Shown here one piece after another: positions 1 through 12,400 of a DNA stretch of 64,000 nt. Both the position numbers and the translations under genes were made by a program. How positions within the stretch are numbered: position 1 is the first letter of the stretch; every line of letters starts with the position of its first letter. This DNA is from Galaxea fascicularis (Eukaryota; Cnidaria; Anthozoa; Scleractinia; Euphylliidae): contig OX419338.1 of the NCBI GenBank assembly GCA_948470475.1, forward strand, positions 5,151,266 through 5,215,265. The letters are read 5' to 3'. Under the pieces are notes generated by a model that saw only the letters and a list, made by a program, of their open reading frames with translations, had not been told where the DNA came from and did not search any database.

Positions 1-513
1 AGGGGTGACCGGGTGCTACTAGGGCACAGCCTTGACTGATCTAGTCAATGTCCACAAGAATGACTGCAAACCTGATGTTTCTTAAAACCGCTAAGCCAAA
101 TTGAAGATGTTGCAACTTCGGAACCAAGTGTTTCCTTAGCGAAATCTCAAAAGATCTCAGTTATGTTTTAATCTCTCTGGAGATTTTCTCGATATTCATT
201 AATGTGATCTTAAACTTAGAACTTAGAATACACTGTAGATACTCGGAGTCCCCAAACCGTAGTTTCCACAATACCAGGAGGATGTGGCTAGTGTCGTTTA
301 GAGTCTGCGCAGGTGACTGGGCACTCTGTGGGATCTAATATGAGGTAGTGAGTTCAAGACTAGTTGTTCTTGGAAAAATAGAAGAGTAACTGAAGGCTAG
401 GGTCTGTGATGGACGGGGGGGGGGGTGGGGAGGATGGTAACACAGTGTGGATTAGCTGAGACTAAAAGGGAACTTTGTTTTTTCTGTCTTGTTCATCTTT
501 TTGTTTTTAATAG
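1..513 (+). other. ASCC3 intron (partial)
   Basis: Intron sequence upstream of the first visible exon. No coding or RNA feature seen; a short G-tract near 416-427. Confidence 0.7.
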
Positions 514-639
514 ATTGCGTTGCCTGCCGATGCCAAACGTAAGAACACCAAATTATTTGAAGAGGTGTTTATTCCGCCAAACAACCCGGTGCCACCAAGG
601 GAAGGTGAAACACCGATACCTATTTCATCATTGGACGAG
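514..639 (+). CDS. ASCC3: ASCC3 exon 1 of window (pre-helicase linker)
   Basis: Acceptor TTTAATAG and donor GTGAGT bound 42 codons in phase 0. The peptide starts [10 protein letters not shown] and ends SSLDE. It matches the segment just before the first helicase cassette, including the KLFEEVFIP stretch. Upstream exons are outside the window. Confidence 0.93.
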
Positions 640-2847
640 GTGAGTCATTTGTCAAATGGTAATTGAATATTGATCATTCCTAAGCGGGACGGTAATTACA
701 AGGCAATAAAACAATGCTTTTCTTCTGAGGAGCATTGACGGTGACTCTGCACAATCATTCTTTATATACTTTTTCTGACAAGTTTAATACAGCAATTTAA
801 AATGACAAAATTGATGTTAAGGGTTTTTTGAGAACGTGGAGTGAACTCACAACAGTTTCAGGTATAAAACAACAACAACAACAACTGAAACTCAAAACAA
901 AAATACGAACTTGGCCCGTCGCCAAAGACGCAGTCACAGGACGGCGCGTAATTAGCATCATGACTGCTGTGATTTGTAGACAGCGCTAACTTTTACCTTT
1001 TTTAACGTCAACTTTCTCCCTTAGATTGGACAAATGGGTTTTCAAGGCATGAAGCGACTGAACAGGATTCAGTCAATTGTGTTTGATGCAGCTTACAATA
1101 CAAATGAGAACTTATTGATCAGTGCACCAACTGGAGCTGGCAAAACCAACATTGCCATGTTGACAATCTTACGGGAAATCAAACAGAACATCGAAGCAGG
1201 TGTCATCCAAAAGGACAAGTTTAAGGTATATTGTTTTCCACTGATCGCAAAGTTTCTTGGCGTTCGTCTTTGCGGTACTAATTTTAACACAAATAGTTTT
1301 GGAGATTCATCTTCAAGAATTTACAAGAGAGAATAAAAAATTTCAACTGAAATTATTACAGTGGAGTCCTACCTCCCTAAAGGTCGTCCAATATGATTAT
1401 TTCCTCGTTAACCATTTAAACCCTAAGATCAAAATTAAATTCTTATTTGTTGCCCCTTCACATTTCCTATGGAAGTAGTAGGGAGAAATTGTTAAAACAT
1501 CAAGCAACTCATTTTGTGCGATCCTGTCCTTAATTCTCATGACCACTCTGTTTCATAAAGCGTTAATATTACAAGAAGAAATTTGATGCTGATCAAAAGG
1601 TTAAGGACTGTTCGTCGGTCTTGTGACAAAGGGTATACTTAAACTTTTCAATTAACCTCCTGACTGCGGACAGTGTTCCGGTCCAGACTGAAACAACTCC
1701 ATGAAAAGTTAGCCTCGTTAATAGGGACAATTTGGCTAATTTTGAGCTAAAAATCTTTTCAAACGTTTTTTCTTTCCTCCAGATTATTTACGTGGCCCCC
1801 ATGAAGGCTCTTGCAGCTGAAATGGTTCAAAACTTCGGCAAGCGACTAGCATCTCTGGGTATTTCAGTCAAAGAGCTCACTGGCGATATGCAACTCACAA
1901 AAGCTGAGATCCTCAGGACTCAGGTATGTGATAATTTTCAGGGATAACAATCCGTCATTGATCGATCGATCGATCGATCGATCGATCGATCAATCAGTCA
2001 GTCAGTCAGTCAGTCAGTCAATTTATTAGCATCAATACGTGGGATGAGGTTGCCCTCGGCTGTATCCGAGCCAGAGACTCATGTGTGATACGCATGATCC
2101 AAAGCTGAGCTGGAAAAAAGTCGGACTGTTAACTTTTCACGAAAGTCGCAGTTTTAAAGACCAACTTTCGTCCGTCTGTACCCCACCCCCCTCCCCCCCT
2201 CTCGCTTCCGCCATCCTGTAAATACCCGTCCCGTAAAAGTTTTTTTGCTGAGTTCATTCTCGCAAGTGATGCTGATTTTTGTATAAGTTTTACCGCTTGA
2301 AGACTGCAATTCACGTGGACAAAAACCAAAGGTCAACTGACGTCCATGAATACACCAAGTGAATTGTGGATAGATACAGTCTTTAAGTGGCCGTTCGCCT
2401 CCGCAAAGGACTGGGTCTTCCCACAATTCACTAGGAACTGATTATTAGCACGGTACCGTTTCTCTTTTCAGATGTTGGTAACCACGCCTGAAAAGTGGGA
2501 CGTGGTGACACGCAAGAGCACAGGGGACGTGGCTCTAGCTCAGCTTGTTAAGTTATTGATCATTGATGAAGTGCATCTTTTACACGACGACAGAGGTTCC
2601 GTCATCGAATGTTTGGTTGCTAGGACGCTGCGGCAGGTTTGTCTATCTTTGTTTTTTAGCTTCCGTAACCGTAACGGCATTGTGAATGATGTATATGAAA
2701 TAAATCATATGCGAACTGCGGAAATGAAATCAAGTGAAGGATGATCCTCGCAATTGTGAACGCAATTTATGAAATTGCGTAAAGAAGCCTGAAAACTTTA
2801 ACGGGGTTTGAACCCGTGACCTCGTGATGCCGGTGCGATGCTCTAAG

Positions 2848-2880
<33 letters not shown>

Positions 2881-5800
2881 AGATCCATTGTGGCATTGTT
2901 TGTACAAAATCTACCTTCTCACTTAAGTTCTTTTTACCCTTGCCAAAGCAAAATCACGAAACCAAGACGTCTTCGTCATCAGTCTCCTCTCTGGTTTGAT
3001 TCGAAGCCGGCTGTTGTTGGAAGCACAATTAACGGTAGTCGGAGTTAACTACCATGCCAACCTACAGGTTCTGAGTCAAAAGCAAAGAGCGCTAGTTATT
3101 CTTGCGACCATCGTTTAACCGTAAGATGCATGAGCAGACGTTTTTAGCTGCGTACACGTGGCGTTTATTTGAGAGAGCGTGAGGATTCTCTGGCAGCATT
3201 GAGCGCCAAGAGGTTTGGACGGTATTTGTTTTGTCTTCACCTCCCCCCCCCCGTCCCTTCCCCTCCCTCCTCCGGTTGATGGTTCCATTGCGTGGATGCA
3301 ACGATGTAGAACTGTTGTCAATCACAGGTAACCCAGGATTATTTCTAATCGGCCTGTGTACAATGCTAATTTTTGACGGAAAGTGAAGGTCACCTTTGTC
3401 AGAATATTACTGGCCGCGATTATACTCTACTTTTAAGTCTGCAGTTCAATGGAAAAATGAATTTTAATACATGAAAATTACGTTACAGAGCACTTAAATG
3501 TTCCTCATACGTTTTTATGACATCATTCAGTACTGATCGTTTCACAAGTTTATGAATGAAGTGCAGTCCTTTCCGATTGACGCCAGCCACTTTAGAATTA
3601 ATTGTCGGCCGTTGACCATCGTGGTGTCACTCCATAAGGTGGAACTTGTTGAGCGCCATTTAATCGAAGTGTTTGATGATTCAATGGAAATCTCCCTGCA
3701 AGAGGCCTGTGTTGGAATCCAGCTGGACCGCGAGGTCTGAAGCCTGGTGCTGGGCGTAGTCGCGATGGCCTATAAACAGGAGCCATTGCGGGCGCATCGT
3801 ATCGCTGGAGTGGACCTTTGCGCTGGTCGTCTGCCTTGCGGTGAAAATGGGAAGGAATAAATTCCTTGGCATATGCGTTTAACGAACGCTCGTGTTTATC
3901 GATCCCAGTGTCTGTTGCGGTGAAAACAGCCGCGGCTCTTTCTATAACTCCCCCAAAAGATGGAGTTTGTAATTGGTTATGAATAGATATTTGTGTGGAT
4001 GGGACAAATTCTTCAGCTTTTGCGTTTAATTTAACTGGATCTTTAACTTCTCTTTCAACCTCAGCGCTTTCTCTGTTTCTAACAGCCATTGTCCTACCAT
4101 CAGCTCCACCAAAGGTGAATTCTGAAAAACGAATTTGCCGAGGAACGAATTCCTCTTCTTCAGCGTTCATTCCCAGCGGATAACGTTTGGCGGGGCCTGC
4201 ATCAATCTGGGATCCAACTGCCTGCACTTGAGGTGTGATGGTTTCTGAACTTTCGTGTTTTTTTGGACAACAAAGGTTATTGACCGTCTTGTTGAGAGTT
4301 TCCACTTTTGCTTGGATGGGTTTAACTTCTGCAGAGCACTTTGGAGCAATTTCGCTAATCATGTCCCTTTCCACGGGAATCTCTTTAACAATTTCCTTGG
4401 TAGCTTCGCCCTCGATGGGGACCTCACGCCTAACAACGCTTTCAGTTTGTTGTTGTGAAGAGAACTCGTGAGCAATCGCGTGGGGGACCCCCTCTTCGAG
4501 GACAATTTCATTGAGAACACTGACATTTTCGACTTGGAAAGCAGGCACACTGATCTCGCTGACAGTTTGTACTTCCAAAGACAACTCGTGAGCAACGCTG
4601 TTGACTGTTTGCTCTTTCAAAGGGATCTCCTTGATTTCTCTGACACTTTCCATCTCGAAAGGAAAGTGAGGGACAAAATCACTGACAGTTTGTTCTTTCA
4701 AAGATAATTCATGAGGAACACCGTAGGCCTTCTCCTCTTCGAGCTGAATCTTCTTGACTTTGTTGACGCTCTTCTCAGTTATCGCAAACTTGGCCAAAGC
4801 TTCACTGACACTTGGAATTTCTACAGACATTTCGTGAGCAATGCCGCTGACTTTCACTTCGTCGAGGGGATTCTCTTTGACATCACCGACAGTTTGTTGT
4901 TCCAAAGACAACTCATGAGCGATGCTGCAGACTTTCTCTTTTTCAATCTCTAAAGCAAACTGAGGCACAAACTCACTGACAGTTTGTTTTTCTAATGACA
5001 ACTCATGAGCTATGCTGCAGACTTTCTCTTCTTCAAATGAGATCTCTTTGATTTCGCTGACGCCTTCAATCTGGAAAGCAAACTCAGGGGTAAACGCGTA
5101 AACGATTTCCATATGAACAGGAATTTCTTGAATAATCGCGGCTAGCTGCCACTCCACAGGGTTGCAATCATCATTACTTGTGAATATTGTGATGTAATTA
5201 CATTCCGTTTTTTCTGTTTTCACGTATTCTCTGACACCGTTGTTCTTCAAGCTGAAAATTAAATAGATGACGAAACCTTAGAAAATAAATAAAAGATTCC
5301 CTGCTCGCTTGACTTTGTGTTGGAGGCGCGTTTTCGTTTTGATGTCCTTTTCTCCCGGGGTTTCTTTTACGCTTTTTCCATTTTATAATCTAGTCTTGGT
5401 CAAAGCTACTTGGAATATTTCGTCAGTGACAAGTCTTCGAAAAACTTGCAACCTTGTCAAAGTTGGTTGAAACTGTTTTTGACGAAAGTACTGCTCGCGG
5501 ATTCGCCGCTAGTATATCGCATTCGTTCCACAGATTTTAGAGCAAAAGAGAGACTGCACACAGTCTAGTTTTATTTCTGTGACTCCATGTAGTTATAAAG
5601 GTGTGAAAACTAGAAAAGGTCTTCGTGATATAAATCTAACGATGCTTGTTACGATTTTCACTGAAGTTCGCAAGGACGGATTTTCGCCGAGGATATGAAT
5701 AAAGATAGCTAAGGATGTCATAAATTACCTTTGCTGAAGTATCATATTCGCCAATTTAGCTGAATCTTTTCCGTAAAAGTACCTCCACAGCTTGTATGCC

Positions 5801-8800
5801 GCAATATAACTGCACCAGAAGGTAGCAACAACCATCCTGGCGCCTTGTAAAAAGCTTTTACTCTACCATTGTTTACGTTAGGTTAGATAACGTCATAGTA
5901 AAAAATTCGTCATTGGTGGAATGTGGGACGCAGCGCGCGCTGTAGATCGGTGACTTGTTGATTTACTGGCCCCGTCCACGTATCCGGATATTTTTGAAAA
6001 CGGAGATATTTTTTCCGTATTTGAAAAAAATCAGCGTCCACACGCAGTGTATTCGAATGGTATTTGCCGGATTTTAACACGCAAGTCTTCCGTGAAGAGT
6101 ATGCGCGCGCATGCGCTCTTTATAACAGCACAAATCTGACGTTATCGTATCGAAAAACCTACGTTTTCGCCCGTCCACACGTATACGATTAGCTGGCGTT
6201 TTCAAAAATATCCAGTCTGACCGAAGACGCCGGTTATGTGTGGACAGAAGGCGAAAACGGAGGAAAAAAATCTCCGTTTTAAAAAATATCTGGATACGTG
6301 TGGACGGGGCCTTTGTCAGCACGGTTTGTAGTCGAGAGAAATTAAAAAAAATACCAGTTTTAAAAAAAAAACATAGGTGCTAAACCATGTGGCTAAGAAT
6401 ATTAGACGGAATTTGCTGCGAGCGAAGTTAAAGTTGAATCAGAAATAATTTAAATTTTCCTTCGCTAGAGTTATTTGTTCCTGGGCTTAAAAAAAAAAAA
6501 AAAGCAAAACCAAAAAACCAAAAAAAAACCCAGATGTTTTAGTGGCGCTTATGTGTTGGGCTTCAGGCCAGTGAACTAGCTGTACAACTGTTGTGTGGGC
6601 ATCTTTATTTGCGTTCTGCTGTAAAAACGGTTCCTTCTAATTTACCTCCGTTTTCCTTAACACAAGTTGAAAGATTGTAGCACTGCTACCAAAGTCATAA
6701 AAACAGTCGTGTGCTAATGAAATTAATCTATTAAATGAAGTCTGATCCTCGTAGTTCTGAATGCAATTATATGCAATTGCGTCAAGAAGCCTGAAAAAAA
6801 AAAAATCAGGACTTGAACGGGGTTTGAACCCGTGACTTCGTGATACTGGTGGACGCTCTCACGCTCCCAATTGAAATTTTTAAGCAGTATAGAATTACGG
6901 TAGGAGCCATCTTTAGCGTCAAAGATGGAATTGGGGTTAACATTGTCTACGCCGAAAACATTGAGCCTCTTTATCGTAACTAGCTAACTACTTATAACAC
7001 TTGGTGGTCACACAAATTAGTTTATTTTTATTTTTCCTATTGTTTTGGGTTGTTTGGGATACAGTTTTAGGCCCCGTCCACACGTATCCGGAGATTTTTG
7101 TATCCGCAAATTTTTTTATGCGGATACACCTAGCATCCACACGTGTCCGCCGTATACGCTCGGTGTATCCGGAGTTTTCTGTATACGCTGTGTATCCGGA
7201 TACGTGTGGACGCTCGTATCCGTATATTTTTTGTATACGCTGACGTCAGAGTATCAGAACCAGTCTTTTTCCGCGCGAGATTTTCCAAAATGGCGGCGAG
7301 CGGAAAGCCGCGAATTTGGCGCCAAAATTATCGCAGGCTCAGCTTTCTTTGTAATGCGCATGCTCTGTTAACTAATCCTTTGAGATGTCCGGACACGAAT
7401 CGGATACGTGTGGACGGTCGTATACGATTCGTATACGGTACGTGCGGACGCAGATGTTTTTGTATCCGCATAAAAAAAATTTGCGGATACAAAAATCTCC
7501 GGATACGTGTGGACGGGGCCTTAGTCTCACGAGGCCTCAACAGTCAAACTAGCGCTACTAACAAGCTCTCAGTGGGATCGCCTGGACATCTCTTAACGGT
7601 AATCTGAAACAGCTTTCATGTAAAAAAAGAAATTGAATAAATCTTTTTTGACAAGACTGGCGTACTTAACTACATTGAGTCGTATTATAGAAATCAAACA
7701 CAAAACATTGCGCTTATGGAAGGAAGGGACTAATTGACAGAAATTATGGTCAAAAAACGAAGTGATTTTAAATTGTACAACAAAAGAACAGAAAACAAAC
7801 CTGAGCACCGAATCAAATTCGCGAAGAGCGTGCAAATAAAGTGGATTGCGTTTGCTTCTCATCATTGTTGGGCTCCCTCTCTCTTAAATTATCCTCAATT
7901 TGCTGGATATGTGTCATTTCTAATTAAAATCACAGATATATTTGTGGGGAGTTTTTCGGCATTCGCTTGTTAATTATAACGTTTTCTCTCTTTTCATTAT
8001 TTTCTTGTCAATTCCGCCGATTGTTTTAGTTCTTATTGGTTGATAACCACTGACGTCACTCGTTTCTTATTGGTTCCTCGTTACGCAATTGTTATTTGCC
8101 TGTCACCACCTGGATGGTTCGGCGAAATGAGTCAACCGAGCGCTCGTTGAATTCTCACCATTCTATCCGTTTTTCTCCAATGATGCACCCATCCACCCAT
8201 CTATTTATCCACCACCCCAGACCTCTCCCCCGGAGTCAGCCAATCAAGCGATCCAATTCCTCTCATTCACTCACCATTTACTCTAACTCATCCCTTCATA
8301 CGCTATCTCATCAATATCCGCTATGATTTTGTGGGGACAATGACGAAAAGGCGCAAAAAACGTGCGGTACTTGTTGCCAAGCGCATTAAAAGCTGGTGTA
8401 GATGCGACCTAACTTTTCCTGTTTTGTCTCCTTGTAGGTTGAATCAACCCAGAACATGATCCGACTCGTTGGTTTGTCAGCCACACTTCCAAATTATATC
8501 GACGTGGCGCACTTTCTGCGGGTCAACCCGTACGAAGGGCTGTTTTTCTTCGATGGGCGTTTCCGTCCCGTCCCGCTCGGCCAGACCTTCATCGGGATCA
8601 AAAGTTCGGGTCACGTGAAACAGTTACACGACATGGATACTGTTTGTTATGAGAAGGTTCTGGACAATGTGCAACAGGGACACCAGGTATGCAGATATTT
8701 GTTCTGGTCTCTCTGTGTAGAAGCTAATTTCTAAGTGGCTATCATAAATTGTCTTTACACGGGATCACAACGATACATTTTTTTAAGCTGCTGTTTTTAC

Positions 8801-9401
8801 AGATATACATAAACTTTTGTGATGAACACGGTAAAAACAGCTTGCAAACATGTTTTGCAAGCTATTTGCTTAACTTGTCTCTTTTCTCGCCAGCAGTTTC
8901 AGACTTAGTTTGTGTTTGAAGAAATGACGCTTTCCAGGCTGGTGTCACCGGAGAAAGTTGCAAACGAGGAAATTAAGTTTGTCTTGAAGACTCGCCTTAA
9001 AACTGTCGCATTAAAAGCGTATCATTCATGTTTATATTTTTACCCTTTTTGACTCGGTAAATGCTAAAGGCTTCCATTGCAAGACCCGTGAAGTTCTGTC
9101 TGTATGATTGAATGTCGTAATTTTTGTGAATGTAAATATGAAATAGTGGCTTTTACAAGGGGTTCTCTGGTCAGCATTTTGTAAAAAACTGTCCCACAAA
9201 GGCCCGTGTTCGCGTCCAAAAGAACGAGCAAGCCGTTGTTCATGGACTTAAAAAGAAGGAAAAATAAGTTGATTAAATATGGTGATACTTACCTTTGGTA
9301 CAGTCGTAAGGGTTACCATACATGCGTATTATTTGTAATAATACTGTAGTTAGGGTATTAGTAGCCGAAGAGCCACCTCGTAGAAGTACTACTAATAAAT
9401 C

Positions 9402-9433
<32 letters not shown>

Positions 9434-12400
9434 TCGGGTGACTTGAAGCCTCTTTAATGGTACCGAAGTTATGTTGTTAGCGCGCATTATCCCTTGATTG
9501 CCGGAAAATGAATAATTAATGATACTGTCATGAGTTTTAACAGCCGTGGACAGCCGTTTTGTAAACACTGCATAACTACCAAATAGGGTTAAAGTTGCCG
9601 CACAAGTAAGTTATCGTTTTCCTGTCGTTCACTGAAAATACTACAGCATTTTTTCTTGGCAATAAAAAGTCAGAGATCCAGAGGAGGCGTGAGTCCCTCA
9701 AACACCTGGAAAGTATTTCAGGCCCGAAAAGCTGCTTTATTTAGATCAGGAATTCCGTTAGCTAATGCAATGTACACTGGAAGCTTAAAATATTAAGATC
9801 TCATTGGATTTGCACCAAAAGCGATTTCAAAGTTTCATCATGGGTTTTGAGACAGTTCAGAAACAGCAACAAACGAGATCCAGAGCATGCTTTATACGGT
9901 TTGTCAAGAGCGCACCTCGTGTTGACCAAAACTCAAGCGGGCTCACGGGATGAGATGAAATTCCCACATGGGAAGCCGAGTCCAGGGCGTAAACCCGGTT
10001 AACGAGTGGGAGACGAGACCTCTGTCCAGTGCTCCTCGGGTTAATCAAAGAGGGACATTTTTTAATTTACAGGTGATGGTTTTCGTGCATGCGCGGAACG
10101 CCACTGTCAAGACAGCACTGACGTTACGAGAAATGGCAGCCAATCAGGGAGATGCAGCACTGTTTCACGCACAGCAGACTCCTGAGTATGGGGCGGCTGA
10201 AAAACAGGTATACTTTAGGCGAATTCTATTGGGTAGTATCAGCTATCCTGTTGAGCAGGCGTATTTGGGTGGACGAGCGATACGATACAAGTTACGATAT
10301 GCCGCCATCTTGGATGATGATACTCACAGAGGCTTGGGGCGAGCTAAAACATGATTCCCATAGAGTGGACAACGGGTTTGCTGCGCATCCAAAATGGCGG
10401 TCTTGAAACGAGCGTTCGTACACCAAAAAACGCCTACTTCGCAGGTTAAGTACCAGCTGACCAAAGCAGGGTTAATTGTTGATGTGGAGTGTGCCACTTT
10501 AATCGCTGATTGTACGAAATAAAATGTCTAAATTCGCTGTTTCTGAAAATGATGCCTTGTGTCCCATTTTGAAAGCTAAATTCACCTAAGTAGGGTTTGT
10601 TTCTTGCTAAATTATAACCTCTGCTACAAATTGCATTGACTTTCTTCCGTTCACGGACTGATCGAAATGCTCGTTCTATTAAATGGACAGTTTAATACTT
10701 GCACACTTAGATTTGTGAAGTGTTTCGAAATCCGGTGCCATTCACATGTAACTCGTAATCTTAATTTTATGATTTATAAACTTGCACATTTATCTTCATT
10801 CCTGGCCTTATCGTCTACCTACTTTCTTTAGTCAAGACATGCCCCACTTAGAATCAAGTAGCACTAGCTACCTGTGGGCAAATCTAGCACTAGCTATTTG
10901 TAAACCTTATATATTAGAAAATGAAGAACGGAACTGAACTTGTTCCTAGGCGATTAACAATCAGCTGTGAGACGAATAAACCGCAAGGCCTATCATCAAT
11001 ACCGCTGCCGCTGTTGTGGGGATTGCATCCCCACTTCATTGTTCATCTTCTGTGAGCGGAGGTTCCCTAATCTCCCCACGAGGGTGTATCTATGACAAAT
11101 AGTCAAAAATAGAAACTTAAAACTTAACTTTTGAAAAGATTACGATATTTTTTAATCTGTAAGACATGTTTCGATGTGACTCACGTCATCGTCAGTTACA
11201 AAGAGTGTTTGAAAAACCGTTTGAACTTATAACAACCTAAATAAGCATGCATGATTAAATATACTAACAAGTATAAATTAATAAACGGTTTTTCAAACAC
11301 TCTTTGTAACTGACGATGATGTGAGTCACATCGAAACATGTCTTAAAGATTTAAAAAATATCGTAATCTCTTTTTAAAAGTTACGATTTATTTGCTGCTC
11401 TCTCTATTATTGGTTCCATTATCCGCGATATAAACTTGAAACTTGTTTGGATTATTAATACGTGGATCGTTTGGATCGAAGACTAATATTTTATGCTATT
11501 TTGATTCTTATTTATTTAATGCTTAGGTGATGAGGTCCAGGAACAAACAGCTACGCGAGTTGTTCCCGGATGGATTCAGTATCCATCACGCTGGAATGTT
11601 AAGACAGGACCGTACAATGGTTGAACAGTTGTTTTCTAAGGGGCTCATCCGCGTGCTGGTTTGTACGGCTACCTTGGCCTGGGGTGTGAATCTTCCAGCT
11701 CATGCTGTGGTCATCAAGGTTAGCGGAACTGTTGATCTTTATGTGAATGATGTATATCATATATGAAGTAAATCATATATGAACTTTGGAAATGAAATCA
11801 AGTGAAGGATGATCCTCGCAGTTGTGAACGCAATTTATGTAATTGCGTAAACAAACCTGAAAAAATTCAGGACTTCAACGGGGTTTGAACCCGTGACCTC
11901 GTAATACCGGTGCCATGCTCTAACCAACTGAGCTATGAAGTCGCCAACGTTGGGAACTGGTCAATTTGTGGGTTTGTTTGTGGGTTCATATGTTCACGGG
12001 AACAAATGAACCCACAAATTGACCTGCTCCCAACGTCAGTGGCTTCATAGCTCGGTTGGTTAGAGCATCCCCGTTGAAGTCCTGAATTTTTTTCAGGCTT
12101 CTTTACGCAATTACATAAATTGAGTTTACAACTGCGAGTATCATCCTTCACTTGATGTTGATCATTATGTTAGATCGTGCAGCAACGGACTGTATGTGCT
12201 CTGATTAAAGTAGTTGGGATTCCATAATCTCTATACCCTTGAGATCCAGGGCGCCCAGCTTTTACGCTTGGTGCAAAAACTAATATTTCCTGGTCACTCA
12301 AAGGGAAAAGTAAGTCGCCAAGGGCCATCGGGCTTTGCTTGAGCACAACCCTGAGAAGTTATCAAGGTTAAATCTTGGCCTAAATCCCTAGCTTCAAGAT

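Larger units (their letters stand above)
11135..11385. mobile_element. Inverted-repeat element carrying two hammerhead-like motifs
   Basis: Arms of about 90 bp (from about 11135 to 11222, and 11284 to 11380) mirror each other around an AT-rich centre. The arms contain AAACGGTTTTTCAAACAC and the hammerhead-like core. Probably remnants of Penelope-like element termini in head-to-head orientation; that origin is inference. Confidence 0.6.

Noticed and set aside
2820..2880. Possible tRNA gene on the - strand
   Set aside because: Only A- and B-box-like segments remain, and the same unit recurs six times with a shared body, so it is a SINE.
4235..4953. Plus-strand frames opposite the PAM2 gene
   Set aside because: They mirror the repeat-bearing exon; the - strand frame is far longer and carries motifs.
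7001..7607. Overlapping + strand frames with repeated [12 protein letters not shown] peptides
   Set aside because: Translation of the CGTATCC-rich MITE at 7070-7520.
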